A stretch of DNA of 64,000 nucleotides from JAOAPY01 sp041492185 (GTDB taxonomy: Bacteria; Acidobacteriota; Blastocatellia; Pyrinomonadales; Pyrinomonadaceae). Made by a program: the position numbers and the translations under genes. Position 1 is the first letter of the stretch, and each line of letters opens with the position of its first letter. Below, one piece after another: positions 15,510 to 23,957 of the stretch. The notes under the pieces were generated by a model. That model did not search any database. It worked only from the letters and a program-made list of their open reading frames with translations, and was not told the origin of the DNA. Where the stretch lies: the NCBI GenBank assembly GCA_041492185.1, contig JBGPWL010000011.1:1-64000 (forward strand). The letters are read 5' to 3'.

Positions 15510-16531
15510 AACCAAATCACAAATCAATCTTGACAATTTGCGCGGTGCTGACACTGCTTTTCATGACAACCGGCGCTGCTGCTCAAGAAACGCGTTCACG
15601 TTTGCGTTACGCTTTCGCGGCGGGTCAAAAGCTGACCGTCGAACAGGAAGAGTCGAGCGATGACAATACCGATTACCCAGTGAATGGCACTAAAGAGCAT
15701 GAGGTTTCGTCCAAGCAATTCACTCAACAGTGGGAAGTCGTTTCTGTCTCGCCGGCGGGCGATGCCACTATCAATTGCAAGTACTCGTGGCTGGTGATGA
15801 AGAAATCGCCAGCGCCTGGCGTTGTCATTACTCTCGATACGCGCCGATCGGCGGGAGAAACGAATCCTTTCTTGAACGAGATGGGTCCGGAAGGTCTCGC
15901 TGTTGTGAAACAAATGGATACGATTCTCAACATCATGTCAAGAGTCTTCCTATCGCGCACATTCACGTTTGTGGTTTCGGATGTCGGGATTGTCAAGCGG
16001 GTGACTGGATTTGAGGCAGCCTGGGACGAGTATCGTTTGAAAGTTCAGGACCTGATTCCTGATAAGACCAAGCGGGCCACGCTCGACGCTCTCATAGAGG
16101 CGATTTTTGGTGAAGATTCAGTGCACAAGTTCTTCTCATATTCATTGTTCGTGAGTCTGCCAGACCAACCTGCGGCTGTGGGTCAGGAGTGGTCTGATAG
16201 GACGGAGTTTAGTTTTCAGTCGATTCGCCTGCCGATTAAGCGGAGTTTTAGGCTAGCCAGCGCATCGCCGACGGGAAAGTCGTTTGTTGTTAACTGCAGC
16301 GAGCTTCTCGAGCAAATGACGCCGACTGAAGAGATAGAGTTCAAGATTCCAAAGTTTACTCTTGTCGGGGACGTCACTGTCGATCCTGCCAAGGGAATAA
16401 TGTTGAAGCGAGTCTATTCCGGCCAATCTGAAATTCAAGCTTACGGCCGAAAGCCTCCGAACAATGTAATGATCATGCGCATGACGAGCGACGTTAAGGG
16501 AAGCATCAATATGTCGATCGATCAAAAATAG
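15506..16531 (+). CDS. Secreted beta-rich protein (DUF6263-like)
   Basis: A 341-residue protein with a clear signal peptide (LTICAVLTLLFMTTGAAAQ). The body is rich in beta strands typical of lipid- or ligand-binding exported proteins: LRYAFAAGQKLTVEQEESS early, and SLPDQPAAVGQEWSDRTEF later. It resembles DUF6263-type proteins (recognised by style rather than search). The ATG overlaps the TGA of the preceding gene, so it is translationally coupled to the Cys/TPR protein and belongs to the exosortase operon. Its function is unknown. Confidence 0.75.
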   Translation: MKPNHKSILTICAVLTLLFMTTGAAAQETRSRLRYAFAAGQKLTVEQEESSDDNTDYPVNGTKEHEVSSKQFTQQWEVVSVSPAGDATINCKYSWLVMKKSPAPGVVITLDTRRSAGETNPFLNEMGPEGLAVVKQMDTILNIMSRVFLSRTFTFVVSDVGIVKRVTGFEAAWDEYRLKVQDLIPDKTKRATLDALIEAIFGEDSVHKFFSYSLFVSLPDQPAAVGQEWSDRTEFSFQSIRLPIKRSFRLASASPTGKSFVVNCSELLEQMTPTEEIEFKIPKFTLVGDVTVDPAKGIMLKRVYSGQSEIQAYGRKPPNNVMIMRMTSDVKGSINMSIDQK

Positions 16532-16587
16532 ACACGGAAGCGCACCGATGAGTGTTCCGATCGCAGACCGTTCGCGTCCAAAACCAA

Positions 16588-17454
16588 TCAGCTTGGCAGG
16601 TTATCTTTCCAAACATTAAGTTTTGGAGTGGGATCGATGAGATCCTTGCGTCGCCGGAAAGGAACGCCGGCAGCAGTTGTCTTAGTTGGCCCAATTTTTT
16701 GTGTCAAGTTGCCTTCTACGCTCTTATCATAAAGCTCCAGATGCAACATGGAGTTTTTGATACTGTCGAGTTTGCCAACTTTTGCGATCGGCTGACCGGC
16801 AGTGACGTGATCGCCCTTATGAACCGATGCGGAGCCCTTAAGTATCTCCCCGTAACGGGCGACAAATGTGCCGTGATCAATTTCTAACGCGTCAGTGCCT
16901 TGATAAAATTCATAGGGCTCGGCCCTCACCGTCCCGGATGTGATGGCGTGGATTGTCGTGCCCACGGGAAAGTACAGATCGCAACCGGCATGTGCGCGCT
17001 TACCTTTACTGCGACTCGCGCCGAACGCGCGCATGCCCTCCGTCCAATTTTCCTTTGGCAGCTCCTTGAACGGAAAGAAAAACTGACCACCCTCTGGCGC
17101 AGGCGCGGAGGGGGTTGTAACAGGTGCAGGTTCCGTATCCGTTTCATCCCCTTCGAGGGCGGTCATCAACTCTTTCCAGGTGCGTTTGCCAACTCCGATC
17201 ACGCCATCCGGCGCAGTCATGAAACGCGCCTGGAATGCCTCGATGGCTTTCACCGTGTCATCCTTCGATTCGTCCGTGTCGATGGTCCCATCAATGGCGC
17301 CGGGATCAAACCGTGGCTCCTTCTCAACCATCGCGACAAAGCGAAGCATGTCCTGCACTGTCTCTACGTCATCCTCATTATTTACCGCGCCTTTGCTCGG
17401 GCGCCCCACAGAGCCGCTAATCTTAAACTCCAGGTTTGTACTGTTTTCTGGCAT
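16588..17454 (-). CDS. M23 metallopeptidase with peptidoglycan-binding domain, no signal peptide
   Basis: A 288-residue protein. Residues 10-100 form a PG_binding_1-like helical domain (NNEDDVETVQDMLRFVAM, AFQARFMTAPDGVIGVGKRT). After a Pro/Thr linker, residues 150-245 form a lysostaphin-type M23 domain with zinc ligands His155 and Asp159 in HAGCDLYFPVGT, and the closing His238 in MLHLELY. It should cut peptidoglycan cross-bridges. No signal peptide or membrane segment is visible, which is unusual for a wall hydrolase. The N-terminal ISGSVGRPSKGAVNN style occurs in contractile-injection and Rhs-type proteins. It converges on the exosortase operon. Confidence 0.85.
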   Translation of the reverse strand: MPENSTNLEFKISGSVGRPSKGAVNNEDDVETVQDMLRFVAMVEKEPRFDPGAIDGTIDTDESKDDTVKAIEAFQARFMTAPDGVIGVGKRTWKELMTALEGDETDTEPAPVTTPSAPAPEGGQFFFPFKELPKENWTEGMRAFGASRSKGKRAHAGCDLYFPVGTTIHAITSGTVRAEPYEFYQGTDALEIDHGTFVARYGEILKGSASVHKGDHVTAGQPIAKVGKLDSIKNSMLHLELYDKSVEGNLTQKIGPTKTTAAGVPFRRRKDLIDPTPKLNVWKDNLPS

Positions 17455-17693
17455 GGTGTCCTCCGTAAGGTAATTGGTTGGGGTTAGTTGTTGAGCGACC
17501 CCTCGAACAATTCTTAGCTTCAGCGTCCAAATACGACTTTCAGGATCTGTCTAAGCTTAATGTTCGAAAAGTCATTTCCATTTCACGAAATCCAAAAGAA
17601 TTCTACTCCATTCTCTGTTTGGTAAATAGAAGGCGCTCACCTTATCAACAACAGGCTGCGGGCGCAAGAGTTTGGGTGGACTGCGGTTAGGAC

Positions 17694-17779
17694 TGGTGCC
17701 GAGGGTGGGAGTCGAACCCACACGACCTTACGGTCAACGGATTTTAAGTCCGTAGCGTCTGCCATTTCGCCACCCCGGC
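17694..17779 (-). tRNA. tRNA-Leu (anticodon TAA)
   Basis: A class II tRNA of 86 bases including an encoded CCA. The acceptor stem GCCGGGG pairs with CCTCGGC (one G-U). The anticodon stem ACGGA/TCCGT closes the loop CTTAAAA, giving anticodon TAA for codon UUA. A long variable arm (GACC GTAA GGTC) and a normal T-arm (GTGGG TTCGACT CCCAC) are present. It sits between the M23 gene and the Fur-type regulator. Confidence 0.97.
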
Positions 17780-17953
17780 GTTGCGTCAGAAGATAACATA
17801 AAGCAGGAGCAGGAGGCAGGAGCAGTCTTGCCAGAGCGTCACCACGCCGCCACTTAATGTTGCGACTCAGCCCGGCCTCATTTCTTTGAGCCGTAACCAG
17901 CAGGGTGTAGAATGCGAGTGTCTTCTCAAAGAGTCCGTTGCTAACTAAGATCG

Positions 17954-18457
17954 ATGACTGAAGAGCAGGAAGTCTTCCTCAAGCACATTCAGAAGCAGGG
18001 TCTGAAGCGCACGGCGCAGCGCGATCTGATCCTCGACGTGTTTCTGCGCACCGAAGAGCACCTCTCAAGCGAAGACCTCTACCAACTTGTGCGCAAAGAA
18101 GACGCGAGCATCGGACAAACGACCGTCTATCGCACGCTTAAGCTATTGACGGATGCAGGGCTGGCGCGCGAAGTGCGCTTCGGTGACGGGCGCGCGCATT
18201 ACGAGCACAACTACAAGCACCAGCATCACGACCACATGATCTGTTCCGAGTGTGGGAAGATCATCGAGTTCTTTTCGGCGGAGCTCGAAGCCATTCAGGA
18301 TGCGATGGCCGCGAAGCACAGGTTTGAAGTTACGCAACACCTTCTGCGCATCATCGGCGTCTGCGCCGATTGCCGGCGTGCCAGGAAAGAGCGCACCAGA
18401 CAAGAGTCAGCGGCCCAGTCGCGCACAAGCGCCGCAGCCGGCCGCAGCGCGAAATAA
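17954..18457 (+). CDS. Fur-family transcriptional regulator
   Basis: A 167-residue protein with the Fur winged helix (GLKRTAQRDLILDVFLRTEE, SSEDLYQLVRKED, GQTTVYRTLKLLTDAGLA). A His-rich metal site (YKHQHHDHMICSECGKIIEF) and two CxxC pairs (CSEC, CADC) bind structural zinc. It controls metal or peroxide responses; Fur, Zur and PerR cannot be told apart safely from the sequence. The C-terminal Arg/Ser/Ala tail is longer than usual. No clear Fur box was found upstream. Confidence 0.92.
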   Translation: MTEEQEVFLKHIQKQGLKRTAQRDLILDVFLRTEEHLSSEDLYQLVRKEDASIGQTTVYRTLKLLTDAGLAREVRFGDGRAHYEHNYKHQHHDHMICSECGKIIEFFSAELEAIQDAMAAKHRFEVTQHLLRIIGVCADCRRARKERTRQESAAQSRTSAAAGRSAK

Positions 18458-18491
18458 GGTCCCCCACCTCTTCAATAACACAAGCTTAAGA

Positions 18492-18668
18492 GGGCGTGCC
18501 AAAACTCAACTTGTCACGGGATCAAATGAACTCAAACGCAAAGTACGCTATGGGAATTCGCAAAGGAGCGCAGGAGAGTCTTCTTTGCGATCTTTGCGCA
18601 ATACCTTGCGACCTTTGCGGTAAGTTGAATGATCTCCGCTACCACTCACGTTGGTTTTGACTCAGCCC
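18492..18668. repeat. Inverted CGCAAAGG-word element with TGxCAAAAC outer arms
   Basis: Outer arms (18492-18513 and 18647-18668) match imperfectly in inverted orientation around a CAAAAC core. Inner arms hold CGCAAAG words on the left (18537-18572) and their complements CTTTGCG on the right (18583-18620). This is the same plan as 28957-29161. The region is intergenic between the Fur-type gene and the ferredoxin. Confidence 0.6.
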
Positions 18669-18766
18669 ATTAAGCCGCGCGGCGCATCCCGCCTTCCGTT
18701 CCCACTTTTGCCTTTTTGCTGTATTACGGTGTACTTTTCTTTTGTCTTCATGCTGGACAGAATTGT

Positions 18767-19288
18767 ATGAGAAGTGAGATCGGTGCATCTGAGTTGAGTG
18801 TCGCGATCACTTTCGATGACGAAGATCATAGCGGGCTCGTTGCCCAGAACACGTTGCTATGGGACGCGGCCAAACGAATGGGAGTAGGTCTGCGGGCAGA
18901 CTGCAACGGTCGCGGCGAATGTGACGCCTGCGCCGTTTCGATCAAGCAAGGCGCGGAACTACTTTCACCAGCAACTGCTGCTGAACAGAAAGTGCTTGGC
19001 GCGGAACGTCTGTCGCAAGCGGAGCGGCTTGCTTGTCAGACTCGGCTCGAAAGCGCGGGCGAAGTGATCGTTCGCCTCATACCCATCGTGGCGAGCGAGA
19101 GCAAATTTCAAAAACGCTTTCGTGATTTGCCGTTCAACCAACAGGTTAGCTCGCTCATCGAAATTGAAGCGGTCGCCGTGACCGAAAGCCTAAATACGAT
19201 CAGAGGAAAGTACCTTGGATTTGTCGAGAAGCTGATGAATCTAGCGCCTCCGAAGGATGGAGCCAAAGGCTCCGCGAAGAAAGAATAG
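18767..19288 (+). CDS. [2Fe-2S] ferredoxin-domain protein
   Basis: About 173 residues from this ATG; the frame is open 17 codons further, but the ferredoxin fold begins just after it. Ligands follow the plant/adrenodoxin layout: the cysteine cluster in ADCNGRGECDACAVSI and a final cysteine in RLACQTRLES. A C-terminal helical extension of about 70 residues (FQKRFRDLPFNQQVSSLIEI) is not part of the basic fold. It is expected to carry electrons for an unidentified oxidoreductase. It is followed three bases later by an M28 peptidase gene. Confidence 0.85.
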   Translation: MRSEIGASELSVAITFDDEDHSGLVAQNTLLWDAAKRMGVGLRADCNGRGECDACAVSIKQGAELLSPATAAEQKVLGAERLSQAERLACQTRLESAGEVIVRLIPIVASESKFQKRFRDLPFNQQVSSLIEIEAVAVTESLNTIRGKYLGFVEKLMNLAPPKDGAKGSAKKE

Positions 19289-19291
19289 CGA

Positions 19292-20338
19292 ATGCGAACA
19301 ACCGAACAATCTGTGGGACAGAACGAGCGAGCGCACCACAAACGACGAAGCGTTGTGCTTGCTCTGGTGCTGGCCACCCCGCTTTTTCTGATTGCCTGTC
19401 CAAAAAACAGTGGCCCTGAAAGCCCGCGCGGCGGAATGTCGGCGCGACCGCAGCCTGAACCGTCAATTCCTATTCCAGGCGCGATCGCTTTCAACGGCGA
19501 ACGCGCGCTGGATCACGTGCGCAAGCAGCTTGAGTTCGGTCCGCGACCGCCGGGTTCGCCCGAGTTGGCAAAGACTCGCGAATACATTTCAAACGAGCTA
19601 AAGAAGCTCGGCTTGTCAGTCACGTCGGATGAATTTCGCGCGACGACGCCCCAGGGTGATAAAAATATGGCGAACCTCACTGCCGAGATTCCCGGTGAAT
19701 CAAAAGATGTGATCATCATCGCCAGTCATTACGATACGAAGTATTACAAGAACGTGACTTTTGTCGGAGCAAATGATCCCGGCACTTCCGTGGGCACGGT
19801 GCTCGAGCTGGCGCGCGTGCTCTCCGCCACCAGACAGCAGCAGAAACCAAAGTTCACTTACTGGTTTGTTTTCTTCGATGGTGAAGAATCGATTTGCGAG
19901 GACTGGAACGAATGCGGCAAGCCCGGCGCGCCGGACAACACGTACGGCAGCCGTCACTATGTTGCGCAGCTAGACGCCAGAAATGAGCGGGATCGCGTGC
20001 GCGCATTAATTCTGCTGGACATGATGGGCCATAAAGATTTGCAATTGAGCCGCGACGAGACGAGTACGAAATGGCTGGTTGATACGATCTGGCAGACAGC
20101 GCGGGAGCTTGGCTATGGATCTCAGTTCGTCAATCAAACGCAACAAGTGGGTGGCGACGATTACGATCCGTTCCTGCACAAGGGCATCGAGTCCGTGGAT
20201 CTTATTCAATTTTTTCCGCAGTGGCACCGGGCGGACGACACGCTTGAGAATGTTTCGGCCAGGAGTATGAAAATAGTCGGTGACGTTGTGCTCGCGAGTT
20301 TGCCACGCATCGAGCAGCATCTTTTGAACAAGCGTTAG
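19292..20338 (+). CDS. M28-family zinc peptidase lipoprotein
   Basis: A 348-residue protein with a lipoprotein signal (ALVLATPLFLIACPKNS; lipobox Cys). The catalytic domain has the M28 metal motifs: ASHYDTKYY, GANDPGTSVGTVLELARV, FFDGEESICEDW and the late FPQWHRADDTLENVS. This is the aminopeptidase/glutaminyl-cyclase-like group; YGSRHYVAQL supports the latter layout. It is anchored outside the cytoplasm and likely trims peptides. Ten bases separate it from the UspA gene. Confidence 0.9.
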   Translation: MRTTEQSVGQNERAHHKRRSVVLALVLATPLFLIACPKNSGPESPRGGMSARPQPEPSIPIPGAIAFNGERALDHVRKQLEFGPRPPGSPELAKTREYISNELKKLGLSVTSDEFRATTPQGDKNMANLTAEIPGESKDVIIIASHYDTKYYKNVTFVGANDPGTSVGTVLELARVLSATRQQQKPKFTYWFVFFDGEESICEDWNECGKPGAPDNTYGSRHYVAQLDARNERDRVRALILLDMMGHKDLQLSRDETSTKWLVDTIWQTARELGYGSQFVNQTQQVGGDDYDPFLHKGIESVDLIQFFPQWHRADDTLENVSARSMKIVGDVVLASLPRIEQHLLNKR

Positions 20339-20348
20339 GAGGTTGGTT

Positions 20349-20789
20349 TTGCTTAAGTCTCCCGAGATTCTGGTGCCTGTCGATTTTTCTCCCTGCTCGG
20401 TCAATGCCTTGCGAGTGGCCATCGGCATGGCGGCTCCTGACGGCGACCTCACGCTGCTGCACGCGATCGACGAACAGTTTGTCAGCGACGCAGTTGCGGC
20501 TGCGCTGGGAACGGCGGAAGAAATCCGCTCGCGATTGCGCGATCAAGCGGAAGCGAACTTCAACAATATCCTTGAAGGTCTCGAAACAGAGCAAGTCAAT
20601 ATCGAGCGCATGATCGTCGTCGGCGCTCCGTTTCTTGAGATTCTCAAAATCGCGCGCGACCTTGATCTGCCGATGATCGTAATGGGCGTGAAAGGACGCT
20701 CGACCCCGCCGGAAGAAGTTTTGTTTGGTTCGACCGCGGAAAAAGTTCTGCGCGGCTCGCGCGTGCCCGTGCTGGTCGTCCCCTACTAA
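20349..20789 (+). CDS. Universal stress protein (UspA family)
   Basis: A 146-residue Usp domain: EILVPVDFSPCSVNALRVAI opens it, and the nucleotide-binding glycine motif GVKGRSTPPEEVLFGSTAEK closes it before VPVLVVPY. The G-2x-G-9x-G-S/T pattern suggests ATP binding. The third of three closely spaced TTG codons is chosen because AGGAGG ends six bases before it. It is cotranscribed with the following dehydrogenase (two-base gap). Confidence 0.9.
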   Translation: MLKSPEILVPVDFSPCSVNALRVAIGMAAPDGDLTLLHAIDEQFVSDAVAAALGTAEEIRSRLRDQAEANFNNILEGLETEQVNIERMIVVGAPFLEILKIARDLDLPMIVMGVKGRSTPPEEVLFGSTAEKVLRGSRVPVLVVPY

Positions 20790-20791
20790 AA

Positions 20792-21841
20792 ATGAAACGC
20801 ATCGCAGTCATTCCCGGAGATGGCATCGGCCCCGAAGTTGTGCGCGAGGCCGTGGGCGTACTCGAACGCTTGCAGGAGACGCACGGCGTCGAGCTGCAAC
20901 TGACTCATTTCGATTGGGGCACGGAAAAATTTCTGCGCGAAGGCATCACGCTGCCGCCTGACGCGCTGGAAATGTTGACCAACGATTTCGACGCGATCCT
21001 CGCCGGCGCGTTTGGCGACCCGCGAGACACTGCTAACAGGACTGCTGAAGACATTTTACTCGGCCTGCGACGCGGACTCGATCTCTACATCAATCTGCGT
21101 CCGGTGCGGTTGCTCGATGCGCGGCTGACTCCTTTGCGCGATCGCTCGGTCGAAGATATCGACTTCGTCGTCTTTCGCGAGAATACCGAAGGCGCATATT
21201 GCGGGGCGGGCGGCTTTTTGAAGAAAGGCACGCCGGATGAGATCGCCATCCAGGAAGAACTCAACACCCGCCGCGGCGTCGAGAGGATTATCGTCGCGGC
21301 GTTTGAATATGCCTGCTCGCATTCCCGCAAACGCGTGACCATGGCTGACAAGTCGAACGTGCAACGGTTTGGCGGCGATCTATGGCAACGAGTTTTCAAG
21401 GAAGTGGCCGCGCGCTATTCCGACATCGAAGCGAATCATCAGTACGTCGATGCGATGGCGTTGTTCATGGTGCAGGATCCGGCGCAATACGATTGCGTCG
21501 TCACTAACAATTTGTTTGGCGACATACTTACCGATCTCGGCGCGGCGATTGTGGGCGGACTGGGCTTGGCGGCATCGGGCAACATTCACCCCGGAAAAGT
21601 TTCGCTGTTCGAACCCGTGCATGGCAGCGCGCCGCCACTCGCGGGGAAGGGAATCGCCAATCCAGTAGGAGCTATTCTGACCGCGGCGATGATGTTGGAT
21701 TACCTCGATCACAAGACTGCGAGCGCCACGATCGAAAGAGCGGTCCGCGAGAGTATTGCAAACGGTGAGACGACGCGCGATCTTGGAGGTAGTCTTTCTA
21801 CTGAAGCCGCAGGCGCCGCCATTTGTCGACGGCTCGGATGA
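20792..21841 (+). CDS. Isopropylmalate/isocitrate-type beta-decarboxylating dehydrogenase
   Basis: A 349-residue enzyme with the family start (RIAVIPGDGIGPEVVREAVG), substrate-binding arginines in RRGLDLYINLRPVR and ENTEGAYCGAGG, a catalytic Lys/Asp region (VTMADKSNVQ, DAMALFMVQDP), and FGDILTDLGAAIVGGLGLA plus FEPVHGSAPPLAGKG for NAD. It oxidatively decarboxylates a 2-hydroxy acid. The signature fits 3-isopropylmalate dehydrogenase or tartrate-type paralogues; no leuA/leuCD neighbours are present, so leucine synthesis is not supported by context. Confidence 0.88.
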   Translation: MKRIAVIPGDGIGPEVVREAVGVLERLQETHGVELQLTHFDWGTEKFLREGITLPPDALEMLTNDFDAILAGAFGDPRDTANRTAEDILLGLRRGLDLYINLRPVRLLDARLTPLRDRSVEDIDFVVFRENTEGAYCGAGGFLKKGTPDEIAIQEELNTRRGVERIIVAAFEYACSHSRKRVTMADKSNVQRFGGDLWQRVFKEVAARYSDIEANHQYVDAMALFMVQDPAQYDCVVTNNLFGDILTDLGAAIVGGLGLAASGNIHPGKVSLFEPVHGSAPPLAGKGIANPVGAILTAAMMLDYLDHKTASATIERAVRESIANGETTRDLGGSLSTEAAGAAICRRLG

Positions 21842-21842
21842 T

Positions 21843-21930
21843 TGTCCGACAAACGTCAGTTTGTCGATGGAGCTTCAAGAACGTTCCGCATCAGTGGTCA
21901 CTAGATCGACAAACTGAAGTTTGTCGGACA
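21843..21930. repeat. 88-bp palindromic element with 26-bp terminal inverted repeats
   Basis: TGTCCGACAAAC begins the left arm (21843-21868). The right arm (21905-21930) is its complement at 25 of 26 positions. Each arm is itself nearly palindromic (GACAAAC/GTTTGTC). A related perfect palindrome sits at 53831-53852. The element fills the gap between the dehydrogenase and cinA, with its right arm four bases from the cinA start codon, so it could affect cinA expression. Confidence 0.8.
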
Positions 21931-21934
21931 TAAC

Positions 21935-23170
21935 ATGCTCTCAGCCGAAATCATTGCCATTGGTTCGGAGTTGCTCGCTCCGGATCGCACAGACACCAAC
22001 AGTCTCTGGCTCACCGAGAAACTCAACAGCATCGGCATTGAAGTCAAACTAAAGACAATCGTCGGCGACGACGACGCGCGACTCGAAGAGACGATCAAGG
22101 ACGCCGTGAAGCGTTCGCGCGTTGTGATCACGACGGGCGGACTCGGTCCAACCGAAGACGACATCACGCGCAAGGTGGCGGCGCGCGCGCTTGGTCGCCG
22201 GCTGTTGCTCGATGAAGACGTGCTTGCCTGGATTCGTGGCCGCTTTGAAAGTTTTGGACGCACAATGCCCGAACGGAATTCGCGTCAGGCGATGGTGATT
22301 GACGGCGCGGAAGTCCTCGATAACCCCAACGGAACCGCGCCCGGACTCTTCATTGAACACGAAGAAACGTCGGTGGCGTTGTTGCCCGGACCGCCGCGCG
22401 AGATGCGTCCGATGTTTGAAAACTTCGTGAGGCCGCGCCTGACCGAAAAGGCTGGGAACCTGCGAGTCGTGCGGCGCCTGCTGCGCGTCGCGGGCATGGG
22501 CGAGTCGGCAGTTGATGAATTGATCGCGCCGGTCTATTTGAAATACGACAATCCGCAAACCACGATTCTTTTCAATCAGAGCGAGATCGAATTGCAACTG
22601 ACAGCGCAAGCAAGAACGGAAGCCGAAGCGGAAAATTTGCTCGACCGTTTATCAGAACAGCTTGAAGAAAAGCTCGGCCACGCGATCTTTGCATTTCGCG
22701 GCGAGACGATGGAGCAAGTCATCGGTCTGAAGTTGGCCGTCGGTGGTTTTACAGTTGCGGTGGCCGAGAGCTGTACCGGCGGCTTGATCGCCCAGCGACT
22801 GACGGACGTGCCCGGGGCGTCGAAATATTTCATCGAGGGCGTTGTTGCCTATTCAAATGACGCAAAGACGCGGACGCTCGGCGTCGAGCCCGTTCTATTG
22901 TTGGAACATGGCGCCGTCAGCGCACCGGTTGCCGAAGCGATGGCCGAAGGCGTGCGCCGGCGCGCGAACACTGATTTTGGTCTTTCCGTTACCGGCATCG
23001 CGGGGCCGGACGGCGGCACTGAAGAGAAACCCGTCGGTCTCGTTTACATCGCACTCGCGGACGACGCGCACACCGAACATCGCAAAGTCAAAATTCCCGG
23101 CGATCGTAATTTGATTCGTTGGCGCGCCTCACAAGCGGCGCTCGATCTGCTGCGAAGAAGGTTGATCTGA
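21935..23170 (+). CDS. cinA: CinA-family protein (competence/damage-inducible; NMN deamidase)
   Basis: A 411-residue protein of normal two-domain length. The N-terminal MoaB-like domain (1-170) has AEIIAIGSELLAPDRTDTNS, TTGGLGPTEDDITRKV and LPGPPREM. The C-terminal NMN-amidohydrolase domain (about 255-411) has the catalytic TVAVAESCTGGLIAQRLTDV, YFIEGVVAYSNDAKTRTLGV and SVTGIAGPDGGTEEKPVGLV. It recycles pyridine nucleotides by deamidating NMN. The start sits directly after a palindromic repeat. Confidence 0.95.
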   Translation: MLSAEIIAIGSELLAPDRTDTNSLWLTEKLNSIGIEVKLKTIVGDDDARLEETIKDAVKRSRVVITTGGLGPTEDDITRKVAARALGRRLLLDEDVLAWIRGRFESFGRTMPERNSRQAMVIDGAEVLDNPNGTAPGLFIEHEETSVALLPGPPREMRPMFENFVRPRLTEKAGNLRVVRRLLRVAGMGESAVDELIAPVYLKYDNPQTTILFNQSEIELQLTAQARTEAEAENLLDRLSEQLEEKLGHAIFAFRGETMEQVIGLKLAVGGFTVAVAESCTGGLIAQRLTDVPGASKYFIEGVVAYSNDAKTRTLGVEPVLLLEHGAVSAPVAEAMAEGVRRRANTDFGLSVTGIAGPDGGTEEKPVGLVYIALADDAHTEHRKVKIPGDRNLIRWRASQAALDLLRRRLI

Positions 23171-23198
23171 ACCAAGCGTCTGGCACCAGAAGGTTAAT

Positions 23199-23933
23199 AT
23201 GAACGAATATCGTGGCGGGAAGATCGACCTCAGCGGGAACAAACCGCGAGGCCTGCCGTTTCTGAATCCGTTGTACGGACTGCCGCCGTATCAATACACC
23301 GGCGACGTTGTTTTGATGATCGTCTACGAGGCCGAAGCGGGAGCGATTCGCGAAGTGTTGCCGCGCGAACTCGAGCCACTGCCGGGCAACACTGTAGCGA
23401 TGTGCTTTTTTCTTTGCCCCGACGTTACAGGAATGGGCGCGCACAACTTCACGATGCCGTGCATTCCGGTGCGGTATGGTGATTATGCGGGTCAGTTCAT
23501 TCCCTACTTGTACACGAGCACAGACGCGAGCCTCGCGTGCTATCGAGAGATTCAGGGATGGCCGGCTGTCTTGGGAGAAACTGAAATCGTAGAAAACGAC
23601 GGCAAGGTGCAGGCGCGGGTGGTGCGCAACGGCCGCGAGATCATCAATGCGACTGCGCAAGTCGGCGGAGAGATAATTACCTCGCTCGACTTTCTGCCGG
23701 TCATTCTTTACAAAGAAATTCCGAGCTTCGATGGCCAGTCGTGTGATGCGGCTTACTTCGTGGCCTCAACCTCACGACTTACCAATCTCAAGTTCCAGGC
23801 CGGCAGTGGAGAACTGAGCTTTCCCGATACAGGAGACGATCCAATAGCGCGCCTCGCGCCCGTCAAGATCACCAGCGCGCTCTACGGCACATTGGACGAC
23901 TTCTATCCTGAAAGTATCAGAGTGCTGACCTGA
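23199..23933 (+). CDS. Acetoacetate-decarboxylase-fold protein lacking the catalytic lysine
   Basis: A 244-residue protein with the ADC fold: substrate-shielding N-terminus (YQYTGDVVLMIVYEAEAGAI), YGDYAGQFIPYLYTSTDASL, and the core near YREIQGWPAVLGETEIV. In true acetoacetate decarboxylases the equivalent segment is GFPKKL, with the Schiff-base lysine. Here both lysines are replaced (PAVL), so decarboxylation is unlikely. The protein may belong to the ADC-like dehydratase/aldolase group or bind a ligand only. AAGG precedes the ATG. Confidence 0.82.
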   Translation: MNEYRGGKIDLSGNKPRGLPFLNPLYGLPPYQYTGDVVLMIVYEAEAGAIREVLPRELEPLPGNTVAMCFFLCPDVTGMGAHNFTMPCIPVRYGDYAGQFIPYLYTSTDASLACYREIQGWPAVLGETEIVENDGKVQARVVRNGREIINATAQVGGEIITSLDFLPVILYKEIPSFDGQSCDAAYFVASTSRLTNLKFQAGSGELSFPDTGDDPIARLAPVKITSALYGTLDDFYPESIRVLT

Positions 23934-23957
23934 AGTAGAATCTACTGCGACAACAGA

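Noticed and set aside
16900..17487. A 195-residue plus-strand open frame
   Set aside because: It is antisense to the M23 peptidase and has no recognisable domain.
20792..21841. A leucine biosynthesis operon (leuB with partners)
   Set aside because: No leuA, leuC or leuD genes are adjacent; UspA and CinA flank it, so leuB could not be assigned by context.
21843..21930. A rho-independent terminator for the dehydrogenase gene
   Set aside because: The arms are separated by 36 bases, there is no T-run, and the right arm abuts the cinA start, so a mobile palindrome fits better.
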